Notes: generated by a model not told the origin, from the sequence alone. A stretch of DNA of 64,000 nt from Amorphoplanes digitatis (GCF_014205335.1 NZ_JACHNH010000001.1:1364001-1428000), one strand, 5' to 3'. Positions 41,908 through 51,329 are shown, counted from the stretch's first letter. Translations and numbers: made by a program.

Positions 41908-44900
41908 GTGTTTCTGCTGCTGTCGACATCGGACACCGACCTGCTGAGCGCCCGTGCCGCCGGCTCGGCGTACCGCCTGGCCAATCCGGCCCGGACCGCG
42001 GTCGCCGACCTTCCCGCCCTGCTCGACGGGGTCGAGCTGGTCGTCGTGCGCCTCCTCGGCGGGCGCCGGGCCTTCGAGGAGGGCCTTGACGCGCTGCTCG
42101 CCGGGCCGGTCCCGGTGGTCGTCCTCGGCGGCGAGCAGGCGCCCGACGCCGAGCTGATGAAGCTCTCGACCGTGCCCGCCGGCGTGGCCGCCGAGGCGCA
42201 CGGCTACCTGGCGTACGGCGGCGCGGAGAACCTGGCGGCGCTGCACGACTTCCTCTCCGACACGATCCTGCTGACCGGCCGGGGCTTCGCGGCGCCGGTC
42301 GCGGCTCCCGACTGGGGCGTGCTGGAGCGCGACGCCGCGGACGCCGACGGTCCGGTGGTCGCGGTGCTCTACTACCGCGCGCACCACATGGCCGGCAACA
42401 CCGGCTTCGTCGAGGCGCTGTGCCGGGCGATCGAGGCAAAGGGCGGGCGGCCGCTGCCGATCTTCACGGCCTCGCTGCGCACCGCCGCGCCGGAGCTGCT
42501 CGCCGAGCTGCGCCGGGCCGACGCCCTGGTGGTGACCGTGCTCGCGGCCGGCGGCACCCGGCCCGCGACGGCGTCCGCCGGCGGCGACGACGAGGCGTGG
42601 GACGTCGGCGTGCTCGCCGACCTTGACGTGCCGATCCTGCAGGGCCTCTGCCTGACCAGCAGCCGCGCCGCCTGGGAGGACAGCGACGACGGCCTCTCCC
42701 CGCTCGACGCGGCGACGCAGGTGGCGATCCCCGAGTTCGACGGGCGGATCATCACCGTGCCGTTCTCGTTCAAGGAGATCGACCCCGACGGGCTCTCGGT
42801 CTACGTGCCGGATCCCGAGCGCGCGGCCCGGGTCGCCGGCATCGCCGTCGCGCACGCCCGGCTGCGGCACATTCCGCCGGCCGAGCGCCGGATCGTGGTC
42901 ATGCTCTCGGCGTACCCGACGAAGCACTCGCGGATCGGCAACGCGGTCGGCCTCGACACGCCGGCCTCGACCGTGCGCCTGCTGCGGGCCATGAGTGAGC
43001 GCGGCTACCGGGTCGGCGACTTCCCCGGCGTGGCCGAGCAGGACGGCGACCAGCTCATCCACGCGCTGATCGCGGCCGGTGGGCAGGATCCGGACTGGCT
43101 GACCGAGGAGCAGCTCGCCGGCAACCCGGTGCGGATCTCCGGCGACTCCTACCGCGCCTGGTTCGCGACGCTGCCGGCCGGCCTGCGCGAGTCGATGGAG
43201 CGGCACTGGGGGACGGCGCCGGGCGAGCTCTACGTGGACTCCGGCGACATCGTCCTCGCCGCGTTGCGCGGGGAGAACGTCGTCGTCATGGTGCAGCCGC
43301 CGCGCGGCTTCGGCGCCAACCCGGTCGCCATCTATCACGACCCCGACCTGCCGCCGAGCCACCACTATCTGGCCGCGTACCGGTGGCTGGCCGACGGCTT
43401 CGGCGCGCACGCGGTCGTGCACGTCGGCAAGCACGGCAACCTCGAATGGCTGCCCGGCAAGAACGTCGGCATGTCCGCCTCGGACGGCACCGACGCGGCG
43501 CTCGGCGACCTGCCGCTGATTTACCCGTTCCTGGTCAACGACCCGGGTGAGGGGACACAGGCGAAACGGCGCGCGCACGCCACCCTCGTCGACCACCTGA
43601 TCCCGCCGATGGCCCGCGCCGAGTCCTACGGCGACATCGCCCGGCTCGAGCAGCTGCTCGACGAGCACGCGAACATCGCCGCGCTCGACCCGGCGAAGCT
43701 GCCCGCGATCCGCTCGCAGATCTGGACCCTGATCCAGGCCGCCCGGATGGACCACGACCTCGGCCTGGACAACCGGCCGGACGACGAGGAGTTCGACGAG
43801 TTCATCCTGCACGTCGACGGCTGGCTCTGCGAGATCAAGGACGTCCAGATCCGCGACGGCCTGCATGTCCTTGGCGCCGCGCCGACCGGCGAGGCCCGGG
43901 TCAACCTGGTGCTGGCGATGCTGCGCGCCCGCCAGATGTGGGCCGGCCAGGTCGCGGCCCTGCCCGGGTTGCGCGAGGCGCTGGGGCTGGCCGAGGAGGC
44001 GTCCACCGCCGAGACCGACGCCGTCGAGGAGCGGGCCCGGGCGCTGATCGTCGCGATGGAGGCGGCCGGCTGGGACCCGGAGGCGGCCGCGCGGGTCAGC
44101 GACGACGAGACGGTCGCGAGCGTGCTGCGTTTCGCCGCCACCGAGGTCGTGCCGCGCCTCGCGAGGACCACCGACGAGCTGACGAACGTGCTGCACGCGC
44201 TCGACGGCGGCTACGTGCCGGCCGGGCCGAGCGGCTCGCCGCTGCGCGGCCTGATCAACGTGCTGCCCACCGGCCGCAACTTCTACTCCGTCGACCCCAA
44301 GGCGATCCCGAGCATGCTGGCCTGGGAGACCGGCCAGGCCATGGCCGACTCGCTGCTCGCGCGCTACCGCGCCGACTACGGCGACTGGCCGCGGTCCGTC
44401 GGGCTCTCGGCCTGGGGCACGAGCGCCATGCGTACGGCGGGCGACGACATCGCGGAGATCCTCGCGCTGATGGGCGTACGCCCGATCTGGGACCAGGCCT
44501 CGCGCCGCGTCACGGGCATCGAGCCGATCGGCCTCGACGAGCTGGGCCGGCCCCGCGTCGACGTGACGGTGCGCATCTCCGGCTTCTTCCGGGACGCGTT
44601 CCCGCACGTGGTGGCCATGCTGGACGACGCGGTCGGCCTGGTCGCCGGTCTCGACGAGCCGATCGAGTCGAACTACGTCCGTGCGCACGCGCTCGCCGAC
44701 GTCGCCGCGGAGAAGACCTGGCGCCAGGCCACCACGCGGATCTTCGGCTCGCGGCCGGGCGCATACGGTGCGGGGATCCTGCCGCTGATCGACAGCCGGG
44801 ACTGGCGCGGCGACGCCGACCTGGCCGAGGTCTACGCGGTCTGGGGCGGGTTCGCCTACGGCCGGGGGCTGGACGGGGTCGAGGCGCGCGGCGACATGGA

Positions 44901-45456
44901 GGCCGCGTACCGGCGGATCGAGGTCGCGGCCAAGAACATCGACACCCGCGAGCACGACATCGCCGACTCGGACGACTACTTCCAGTACCACGGCGGCATG
45001 ATCGCCACGGTGCGCGCGCTGACCGGGCGGGCGCCGGCCGCGTACATCGGGGACTCCACGAACCCGGACGCGACGCGGACCCGCAGCCTGACCGAGGAGA
45101 CGGCCCGGGTGTTCCGGGCCCGGGTGGTCAACCCGCGGTGGATCGCCGCCATGCGCCGGCACGGCTACAAGGGCGCCTTCGAGCTGGCCGCGACGGTCGA
45201 CTACCTCTTCGGGTACGACGCGACGGCGGGCGTCGTCGCGGACTGGATGTACGAGCAGCTCACGGCGGCCTACGTGCTGGACCCGGAGAACCAGAAGTTC
45301 ATGACCCGGTCGAACCCGTGGGCGCTGCACGGCATCACCGAGCGCCTGTTGGAGGCGGCGGACCGCGGTATGTGGGAGGCGCCGGAACCAGCCACCCTCG
45401 CCGCGCTACGGCAGGTCTATCTGGAGACCGAGGGGGACCTGGAAGGCGACGCCTAG
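41908..45456 (+). CDS. cobN: Cobaltochelatase large subunit
   Basis: 1182 residues, close to the family length (about 1200-1270). CobN/magnesium-chelatase-H signatures include VVAVLYYRAHHMAGN, VVHVGKHGNLEWLPGKNVG, LIYPFLVNDPGEGTQAKRRAHA, LPTGRNFYSVDPKAIPS and YFQYHGGM with a final HGYKGAFE. It inserts Co2+ into hydrogenobyrinate a,c-diamide, with ATPase partners CobS/CobT or ChlID-like proteins not in this window. The GTG at 41908 follows GGGGAGAG; starting at 41830 would read through the riboswitch. Regulated by that riboswitch. Confidence 0.95.
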   Translation: MFLLLSTSDTDLLSARAAGSAYRLANPARTAVADLPALLDGVELVVVRLLGGRRAFEEGLDALLAGPVPVVVLGGEQAPDAELMKLSTVPAGVAAEAHGYLAYGGAENLAALHDFLSDTILLTGRGFAAPVAAPDWGVLERDAADADGPVVAVLYYRAHHMAGNTGFVEALCRAIEAKGGRPLPIFTASLRTAAPELLAELRRADALVVTVLAAGGTRPATASAGGDDEAWDVGVLADLDVPILQGLCLTSSRAAWEDSDDGLSPLDAATQVAIPEFDGRIITVPFSFKEIDPDGLSVYVPDPERAARVAGIAVAHARLRHIPPAERRIVVMLSAYPTKHSRIGNAVGLDTPASTVRLLRAMSERGYRVGDFPGVAEQDGDQLIHALIAAGGQDPDWLTEEQLAGNPVRISGDSYRAWFATLPAGLRESMERHWGTAPGELYVDSGDIVLAALRGENVVVMVQPPRGFGANPVAIYHDPDLPPSHHYLAAYRWLADGFGAHAVVHVGKHGNLEWLPGKNVGMSASDGTDAALGDLPLIYPFLVNDPGEGTQAKRRAHATLVDHLIPPMARAESYGDIARLEQLLDEHANIAALDPAKLPAIRSQIWTLIQAARMDHDLGLDNRPDDEEFDEFILHVDGWLCEIKDVQIRDGLHVLGAAPTGEARVNLVLAMLRARQMWAGQVAALPGLREALGLAEEASTAETDAVEERARALIVAMEAAGWDPEAAARVSDDETVASVLRFAATEVVPRLARTTDELTNVLHALDGGYVPAGPSGSPLRGLINVLPTGRNFYSVDPKAIPSMLAWETGQAMADSLLARYRADYGDWPRSVGLSAWGTSAMRTAGDDIAEILALMGVRPIWDQASRRVTGIEPIGLDELGRPRVDVTVRISGFFRDAFPHVVAMLDDAVGLVAGLDEPIESNYVRAHALADVAAEKTWRQATTRIFGSRPGAYGAGILPLIDSRDWRGDADLAEVYAVWGGFAYGRGLDGVEARGDMEAAYRRIEVAAKNIDTREHDIADSDDYFQYHGGMIATVRALTGRAPAAYIGDSTNPDATRTRSLTEETARVFRARVVNPRWIAAMRRHGYKGAFELAATVDYLFGYDATAGVVADWMYEQLTAAYVLDPENQKFMTRSNPWALHGITERLLEAADRGMWEAPEPATLAALRQVYLETEGDLEGDA

Positions 45457-45459
45457 CCC

Positions 45460-46215
45460 TTAGGCCCGGCGGCGCAGCAGGTAGGTGTCCATGATCCAGC
45501 CGTGGCGTTCGCGGGCCTCCGCGCGCACCCGGCGGATCTCGTCGGCCACCTCGTCGAGCGGCCCGGCCACCAGCAGCTCGTCCTCGGTGCCGAGGTACGC
45601 GCCCCAGAAGATCTCCACGTTCTCGGCGTCAACGGTGCCGAACGTCTGGTGCGCGTCCAGCATCACGATCACGTCGTCGGCGCCGTCCGGCCATCCCTCG
45701 GCAAGCCGGCGTCCCGTGGTGACCTGGAACGGCCGGCCGACCCGGTTCAGGCCGATCCGGTGCCGGGCGGCCAGGGTCGAGACGCTGCTGATGCCGGGGA
45801 TGACCTCGTACTCGAAGGTGGTCTGGCCGCGGGCCAGGATCTCGTCGAGGATGGCGATCGTCGAGTCGTAGAGCGACGGGTCGCCCCAGACCAGGAACGC
45901 GCCGGTCTCGCCGTCGAGCAGGTGCTCGCCGATGAGCGCCTCGGTGACCTCGGAGCGCCGGCGCCGCCAGTCGGCGATCGTGGCCTCGTAGTCCGCCGGC
46001 GCCCGGTCGCGGTCGGGGTCGCGGCCCTCCGCGATGCGCCGGCTCGGCCGGCCGTATGCCTTCAGCATCCGGCGCCGGAGCTCGATCATGCTCTCCTTGG
46101 CCTCGCCCTTGTCGAGGAGGAAGAACACGTCGGTCCGGCCGATCGCCTTGGCCGCCTGGAGGGTCAGCTGGTCGGGATCGCCCGATCCGATCCCGATGAC
46201 GTAGATCTTCCGCAC
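45460..46215 (-). CDS. cobF: Precorrin-6A synthase (deacetylating)
   Basis: 251 residues from a GTG. A tetrapyrrole methylase with RKIYVIGIGSGDPDQLTLQAA, LVWGDPSLYDSTIAILDE, IPGISSVSTLAARHRIGLN and the CobF-specific N-terminal segment FFLLDKGEAKESMIELRR. It methylates C1 and extrudes acetate, giving precorrin-6A. It converges on cobN with 3 bp between stops and is on its own transcript. Confidence 0.94.
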   Translation of the reverse strand: MRKIYVIGIGSGDPDQLTLQAAKAIGRTDVFFLLDKGEAKESMIELRRRMLKAYGRPSRRIAEGRDPDRDRAPADYEATIADWRRRRSEVTEALIGEHLLDGETGAFLVWGDPSLYDSTIAILDEILARGQTTFEYEVIPGISSVSTLAARHRIGLNRVGRPFQVTTGRRLAEGWPDGADDVIVMLDAHQTFGTVDAENVEIFWGAYLGTEDELLVAGPLDEVADEIRRVRAEARERHGWIMDTYLLRRRA

Positions 46216-46251
46216 CCCAGCAGTCTGCCGTACGGCCCGCGACGAGCGCCG

Positions 46252-46980
46252 TCAGGACCGGGCGAGGACGCAGAACTCGTGGCCCTCCGGGTCGGCCAGG
46301 CACGTCCACGGGACGTCGCCCTGGCCGATGTCGAGGTCGGTGGCGCCGAGGGCCCGCAGCCGGGCCACCTCCGCCGCATTGTCGTCGCCGGGGTACGGCA
46401 GCAGGTCGAGGTGGACGCGGTCCGGCGTGGTCTTCGCGCCGGGGACGCGGAGGAATTCGAGATAGGGGCCGGCGGAGCGCAACGACGCGAATTCGTCGTT
46501 CGCCTCGTGCGGTGCCCAGTCCGTCGCCTCGCCCCAGAACCGGGCCATGGCCCGCGGATCCGCGCAGTCGACCACCACGGCGGCGATCGGCCCGGTGTCC
46601 CGGTAGACCTCCCGGGGCTCCAGCACGCAGAACTCGTTGCCCTCCGGATCGGCCAGGACCGCCCACGGCACCTCGCCCTGTCCCACGTCGGCGGGCGTCG
46701 CGCCGAGCGCCAGCAGGCGCGCGACCAGCTCGGCCTGGTGTGCCGCGGAGGCCGTGGCGAGGTCGAGGTGTGTCCGGTTCTTCGCCGCCGTCTTGGGTTG
46801 CGGCACCGGGACGACGTCGATGCCGAGGACGACCGGGTCCGGCCAGACGAGGCCGCCGGCGGGCCCGACGTAGGTCGTCCGGCCCGAGTAGGCGCTCCAA
46901 CCGAGCGCCTCCGCCCAGAACCGGCCGACCGCCGCGTGATCGACGGCCTTGATGTTCACCTGAACGGGTCGCAGGGCCAT
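46252..46980 (-). CDS. VOC-family (glyoxalase-like) protein, two domains
   Basis: 242 residues with two VOC domains. Each ends in a matching segment: VPWAVLADPEGNEFCVLEP (about 103-121) and VPWTCLADPEGHEFCVLAR (about 222-240). The HLDL motifs before them are candidate metal-ligand strands (RTHLDLA; RVHLDLL). The ATG at 46980 lies 1 base past the ROK stop, so it is co-transcribed with the ROK regulator. Actual activity (dioxygenase, glyoxalase or antibiotic binding) cannot be inferred. Confidence 0.85.
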   Translation of the reverse strand: MALRPVQVNIKAVDHAAVGRFWAEALGWSAYSGRTTYVGPAGGLVWPDPVVLGIDVVPVPQPKTAAKNRTHLDLATASAAHQAELVARLLALGATPADVGQGEVPWAVLADPEGNEFCVLEPREVYRDTGPIAAVVVDCADPRAMARFWGEATDWAPHEANDEFASLRSAGPYLEFLRVPGAKTTPDRVHLDLLPYPGDDNAAEVARLRALGATDLDIGQGDVPWTCLADPEGHEFCVLARS

Positions 46981-46981
46981 G

Positions 46982-48088
46982 TCAGACCGCCACCGCCGTC
47001 GCGCGGGCGTGTTCGATGGCCAGCTCCAGGGCGCCGCGCAACGCCGCGTCGGTGCCAAGGGCGCCGTGCTCCACCCGGATCGGGCCCGGGAAGGAGATCG
47101 CCGTGCGTACCCGGGGCAGCAGCGCCGGATGCGTGCCCACCGGGCCGCCGAGCAGGACCAGCGCGGGGTCGACCACCGCGGCGACCGAGTTGATCACCCG
47201 GGCCACCGCCTCCGCGAGCACCCGCAGCGCCGTCTCGTCCGCCCGGTCGAGCAGCGCCAGCGCCGCGGCCACGTCGTTGGAGGGCGCGTCCGAGCGTCCC
47301 AGCCCGCCCGCCGCCAGGTCCGCCGCGAGCGTCGGCGCCGAGGAGCCGGGCAGGTAGCCGATCTCGCCGGCCAGCCCGTGCGCGCCCCGGATGAGCTGGT
47401 CGCCGATGTACAGCCCGACGCCGAGGCCGGCACCCACGTAGACGTACGCGAAGCTGGCCTCGCCCGCCGCCCGGCCCGCCCGGTGCTCGGCCAGCGCGGC
47501 GAGGTTGACGTCGTTGTCGACGAGCACCGGGGCCGGCACCAGGTCGCCGATCATCTCCATCGGACTGAGCAGGCCCTCCGGGAACGGCGTGCCGGCCAGC
47601 GGAACGGTCTGGTGGGTGGCCGGGTCCACCGGGTTCGCGATCGAGACGCCGACCGTGCGCAGCGGGCCCGCGCCGCCGTCGATCGTGCGCACCGCGGCCC
47701 GCACGCTCTCGACGAGCGCCGGGGCGTCGCCCGGTGGGGTGGGCGGCCGGCGCAGCTCGGCGCGGGTGCGCCCGGCCAGGTCGGCCGCGCGGGCGTGCAC
47801 GCCGGACTGGTCCAGTTCGAGGGCGAGCACCCATCCGGACCGCGCGCCCAGCTCGTAGAAGGTGCCGACCCGGCCGCGCCGGCCGGTCTCCTTCAGGCCG
47901 GTCGCGTCGAGCAGCCCGACCTCGACCAGGCGGCGGACCGCCTCGGAGACGGTCGGCCGCGAGTAGCCGGTGACGTCCGCCAGCTCGGCCCGCGTGGTCC
48001 GGCCCTGCCGGATGGTCTCGTCGAGCAGGCGCCGGTCGGTGGCCTCGCGCAGGACCGTCTGCGGCAGTGCCCGGGCGACCTCGTTCAC
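46982..48088 (-). CDS. ROK-family transcriptional repressor
   Basis: 368 residues. The N-terminal winged helix (about 18-70) contains TTRAELADVTGYSRPTVSEAVRRLVEVGLL. The sugar-kinase-like ROK domain (about 80-365) contains GVSIANPVDP, VLVDNDVNLAALAEH, VGAGLGVGLYIGDQL and HGLAGEIGYLP. The usual Cys-rich zinc site (CxCGxxGC) is absent. ROK repressors usually respond to sugars. It is divergent from the DUF1479 gene with a palindrome between, and followed by the VOC gene. Confidence 0.9.
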   Translation of the reverse strand: MNEVARALPQTVLREATDRRLLDETIRQGRTTRAELADVTGYSRPTVSEAVRRLVEVGLLDATGLKETGRRGRVGTFYELGARSGWVLALELDQSGVHARAADLAGRTRAELRRPPTPPGDAPALVESVRAAVRTIDGGAGPLRTVGVSIANPVDPATHQTVPLAGTPFPEGLLSPMEMIGDLVPAPVLVDNDVNLAALAEHRAGRAAGEASFAYVYVGAGLGVGLYIGDQLIRGAHGLAGEIGYLPGSSAPTLAADLAAGGLGRSDAPSNDVAAALALLDRADETALRVLAEAVARVINSVAAVVDPALVLLGGPVGTHPALLPRVRTAISFPGPIRVEHGALGTDAALRGALELAIEHARATAVAV

Positions 48089-48142
48089 GGACCCCCCTTG
48101 TGATCTCGCCTGCCGAGCTCTTACATTAGGACAACCTTCTAG

Positions 48143-48155
48143 TTAGGTCACCTAA
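48143..48155. promoter_or_regulatory. Operator palindrome between ROK regulator and DUF1479 gene
   Basis: TTAGGTCACCTAA is a perfect 13-base palindrome, with a further TTAGG half at 48126-48130. On the minus strand TAATGT (48128-48123) could be the ROK -10, placing the palindrome near -35. This is consistent with autoregulation and control of the divergent gene. Confidence 0.6.
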
Positions 48156-48188
48156 TCAAATACGCCCAATCGACGCAGGGAGACACCG

Positions 48189-49430
48189 ATGAGCACCGCA
48201 CCGGCCGACATCCCCACCGCCATCCGCGAGACCAAGGCGCGGCTGCGGGCGCAGATCGGCGACGTCGCCGGGGCCTTCGCCCGGGCCGAGGCCGCCGTGC
48301 GCGCCGAGGTCGACGAGATCGTCGCCCAGCGCGGGCGGGGTGAGGAGGTCTGGCCCGTCGTGCGGTTCGCCGACGTCGCCGCCGGCACCGTTCCGGCCGA
48401 CCTGGTCGAGGCCGTCCGCCGCCGCGGCTGCGCGGTCGTCAAAGGCACCTTCCCCCGCGTACGCGCCGAGCAGTGGGACGCCGAGCTGGTCTCCTACCTG
48501 GACCGCAACGACTTCGCCGGCACCTACCGCTACCTCGACGACGGCGTCTTCGGCGGCCTCGCCGCGAGCCGGCCGTCGATCTTCCCGATCTACTGGTCGC
48601 GGCCGCAGATGCAGGCCCGCGAGGACGACAACATGGTCGCGGTCCGGGGCTTCCTGAACTCCTTCTGGAAGCACGAAAGCGAGGGCCGGGTCTGGTTCGA
48701 CCCCACCCGCGACACCGCGTACCCGGACCGCGTGCGCCGCCGCGAGCCCGGCAGCGACTCGTCCGGCCTGTCCGCGCACACCGACTCCGGCTCGATCGAG
48801 CGCTGGCTGCTCCCGGCGTACCAGAACGTCTTCCGGCACGTCTTCCGCGGCGACCCGGACGCCTACGACCCGTGGGACGGCGCCTACCGCACCGACGTGC
48901 ACGAGTACGAGTCGACGGTGATGTGCTCGGCGTTCCGCACCTTCCAGGGCTGGACGGCGCTGTCCGACATGGCGCCGACCGAGGGCGTGCTGCACGTCGT
49001 GCCGATCCCGTCGGCGATGGCCTACCTGCTGCTGCGCGCCCTGCAGGACGACGTGGCCGACGACGACCTGTGCGGCGCCGCGAACGGGCAGGCGCTGCCG
49101 ATCAACGAGCGCTGGCACCCGGCGCTGATGCCCGCGCTGACCCCGATCCCCGCGGTCGAGCCCGGCGACACCGTCTGGTGGCACGGCGACATGATCCACT
49201 CCGTCGGCGCGGTCAAGGATCAGCAGGGCTGGGGCAACGTCATGTACATCCCGGCGAGCCCGTACTGCGAGAAGAACGCCGCCTACGCCGCCGAGTGCGG
49301 GCAGGCCTTCATCAAGGGCATCAGCCCGGCGGACTTCGCGCCCGAGGACTACGAGATCGACTGGGCCGGCCGGCCGATGGCCGACGATCTCAGCGCCACC
49401 GGCCGGGCCCAGCTCGGCCTCGAGTCGTAG
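48189..49430 (+). CDS. DUF1479 (YbiU-like) 2-oxoglutarate/Fe-type oxygenase
   Basis: 413 residues, the family's normal length. Helical N terminus, then GCAVVKGTFPRVRAEQWD. Candidate iron ligands of the double-stranded beta-helix are HTD in LSAHTDSGSIERW and the distal His in WWHGDMIHSVG; ERWHPAL and NVMYIPASPYCEKN are other family segments. AGGGAG lies 8 bases before the ATG. Substrate unknown. It is divergent from the ROK regulator. Confidence 0.85.
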   Translation: MSTAPADIPTAIRETKARLRAQIGDVAGAFARAEAAVRAEVDEIVAQRGRGEEVWPVVRFADVAAGTVPADLVEAVRRRGCAVVKGTFPRVRAEQWDAELVSYLDRNDFAGTYRYLDDGVFGGLAASRPSIFPIYWSRPQMQAREDDNMVAVRGFLNSFWKHESEGRVWFDPTRDTAYPDRVRRREPGSDSSGLSAHTDSGSIERWLLPAYQNVFRHVFRGDPDAYDPWDGAYRTDVHEYESTVMCSAFRTFQGWTALSDMAPTEGVLHVVPIPSAMAYLLLRALQDDVADDDLCGAANGQALPINERWHPALMPALTPIPAVEPGDTVWWHGDMIHSVGAVKDQQGWGNVMYIPASPYCEKNAAYAAECGQAFIKGISPADFAPEDYEIDWAGRPMADDLSATGRAQLGLES

Positions 49431-49441
49431 CCGGGCCGGGA

Positions 49442-50632
49442 TCAGTCCGGCAGGATCGGCACGGACGGGTTCAGGTCCCGGCCCAGCGACGCGGCGCGGG
49501 TGACCGACGTCGAGCCGAAGCGGTCCCGGACCGCGTCGAGGGCGGTGTCCAGGCTGTCCTCGACGGGTAGGTCGAAGGGCAGCTCCAGCTGGACGGCGCC
49601 GTCGCGGTCGAGATTGCCGACCGCCACGCCGACCAGGGTCAGGCCGCGCTCGTCGATCAGCGGCCGGGCCTCGCGCAGCAACTGCCGGGCGGTCTCGAGG
49701 ATCGCCCGGGTCTGCATCGTCGCCTTGAGCAGGCTGCGCGAGCGGGTCGCCCGGGTGAAGTCGCCGAAGCGCAGGCGCAGCGTGATCGTGCGGCCGGACC
49801 GGCGCACCGTGCGCATCCGGCGGGTGACCCGGTCGACAAGGGCGGCGAGGGTCGCCTCGATCTCCTCGAACGGGCGCTGCCGCCGGCCGAGCGCGCACTG
49901 CGAACCGATCGACCCGCGCCGGTGGCCGGTCCGCACCCGGCGCGGGTCGCGGTTGTGCGCCAGCGCGTGCAGGTGCCGTCCGGCGTGCGCGCCGAGCATG
50001 GCGACCAGGGCGGCCTCGCCGATGCGGGCCACGTGGCCGACCGTCAGGATGTGGCGCTCGCGCAGCTTGCCGGCGGTGACCGGGCCGACGCCCCAGAGCC
50101 GCTCGATCGGCAGCGGGTGCAGGAACGCCAGCTCCTGTCCGGGCGCGACGACGAGCAGTCCGTCCGGCTTTCCCACCGCGCTGGCGACCTTGGCCAGGAA
50201 CTTCGTGCGGGCCACCCCGACCGTGATCGGCAGCCCGACCCGGTCGCGGACGTCGGCGCGCAGCCCCGCGGCGATCGCGGCCGGCGTGCCACGGATCCGG
50301 TGCAGGCCGCCGACCTCCAGGAACGCCTCGTCGATGGAGATGCCCTCGACGATCGGCGTGGTGTCGCGGAAGACCTCGAACACCGCCTTGCTCGCCGCCG
50401 AGTACGCCGACATCCGCGGCGGCACGATCAGCGCGTGCGGGCAGAGCGCCCGGGCCTGCGCGATGCCCATCGGGGTGCGCACCCCGAAGGCCTTGGCCTC
50501 GTAGCTCGCCGCCAGCACCACGCCGCCGCCGACGAGCACCGGGCGGCCGCGCAGCCCGGGATCGTCGCGCTGCTCGACCGAGGCGTAGAAGGAGTCGAGG
50601 TCGGCGTGGAGGATGGTCGCCTGGTCGGACAC
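49442..50632 (-). CDS. dinB: DNA polymerase IV (Y family)
   Basis: 396 residues from the GTG at 50632. Catalytic motifs are LHADLDSFYASVEQ (first metal Asp), ASYEAKAFGVRTPM, and ISIDEAFLEV (SIDEA, catalytic Asp-Glu); WGVGPVTAGKL is the helix-hairpin-helix. The little-finger domain follows, and there is no clear C-terminal beta-clamp QL(S/D)LF motif, though LELPFDLP resembles one. It performs error-prone lesion bypass. A one-mismatch SOS-type box lies upstream. Confidence 0.93.
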   Translation of the reverse strand: MSDQATILHADLDSFYASVEQRDDPGLRGRPVLVGGGVVLAASYEAKAFGVRTPMGIAQARALCPHALIVPPRMSAYSAASKAVFEVFRDTTPIVEGISIDEAFLEVGGLHRIRGTPAAIAAGLRADVRDRVGLPITVGVARTKFLAKVASAVGKPDGLLVVAPGQELAFLHPLPIERLWGVGPVTAGKLRERHILTVGHVARIGEAALVAMLGAHAGRHLHALAHNRDPRRVRTGHRRGSIGSQCALGRRQRPFEEIEATLAALVDRVTRRMRTVRRSGRTITLRLRFGDFTRATRSRSLLKATMQTRAILETARQLLREARPLIDERGLTLVGVAVGNLDRDGAVQLELPFDLPVEDSLDTALDAVRDRFGSTSVTRAASLGRDLNPSVPILPD

Positions 50633-50642
50633 GCGGCCATCT

Positions 50643-50658
50643 TCGCACACATGTTCGA
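50643..50658 (-). promoter_or_regulatory. Candidate LexA (SOS) box upstream of dinB
   Basis: Read on the minus strand the site is TCGAACATGTGTGCG. It differs from the actinobacterial LexA consensus TCGAACANNTGTTCGA at a single inner base (G for T). It sits 12-25 bases before the dinB start, where repression would block transcription. Confidence 0.45.
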
Positions 50659-50672
50659 ACGCGGCGAAGGTG

Positions 50673-51329
50673 TCAGTGTCTGAACGCGAAGTAGTTGATG
50701 TTGAGGAACTCGTCGCCGTCGTCGGCGGCGAAGACGAGGAAGACCGTGTGCCGGCCGGTGGTCGGCTGGATCTCGGTGCTCCGGCTCGTCCAGTCCTGCC
50801 AGCCGTCCGTGTCGCCGGTGATCAGGGTGCCTGCCGGGGGGTTGGCCGGGCTGTCGATCCGGATCTCGATCCGGCCGCGGCTGTCGTCGTCGGCGTCGGA
50901 GGCGATCCGGGCGGCGAACCCGGTCGCCGGGGTGTCGCCGAAGTCGACGTCGTCGAAGCGCAGCCAGTCGCCGTTGCTGATCCAGCCGACGTTCTGGCCG
51001 CCGCCCTCGTCCTCGGTCTCCTCGACGTCGGTGCCCTGCTGCCCGGACGCCGCCTCGGCCTGGAACACGGCGTACGCGTCCCGGCCGGGCGTCGCCGGCT
51101 CGGGCGTAGCCGGCTCGGTCGAGGGTTCGGGCGCCGGCGTCGCCGAGGCCGGCGCGGAGGCCGGCGGCGGCGCGGCGACGGCGGGCTCGTCCGCGCCGCC
51201 CTGAAGGCGTCCGATCAGGTATCCGAGCAGCACGAGCGCCAGCCCGGCCGCGGCGAGTCCGGCCCGGTTGCGGGTGACCCGCGAACGCGACCGGTACATG
51301 CCGGGCGGCGGGAGAGAGGGCGTAGTCAT
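50673..51329 (-). CDS. Membrane-anchored CBM6-like carbohydrate-binding protein
   Basis: 218 residues. A basic N terminus precedes one transmembrane helix (about 24-40, GLAAAGLALVLLGYLIG), then an Ala/Pro/Glu/Thr-rich stalk (about 45-85). The last 130 residues look like a family 6 carbohydrate-binding module: AVFQAEAASGQQG, VGWISNGDWLRFDDVDFGD, RIEIRIDSP, WQDWTSRS and GRHTVFLVFA ending LNINYFAFRH. No catalytic domain. It probably holds the cell surface to a glycan. Confidence 0.8.
   Translation of the reverse strand: MTTPSLPPPGMYRSRSRVTRNRAGLAAAGLALVLLGYLIGRLQGGADEPAVAAPPPASAPASATPAPEPSTEPATPEPATPGRDAYAVFQAEAASGQQGTDVEETEDEGGGQNVGWISNGDWLRFDDVDFGDTPATGFAARIASDADDDSRGRIEIRIDSPANPPAGTLITGDTDGWQDWTSRSTEIQPTTGRHTVFLVFAADDGDEFLNINYFAFRH

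Noticed and set aside
41668..45330. A 1220-residue open frame antisense to cobN
   Set aside because: Shadow of cobN in high-GC DNA; it has His/Arg/Gly-rich composition and no motifs.
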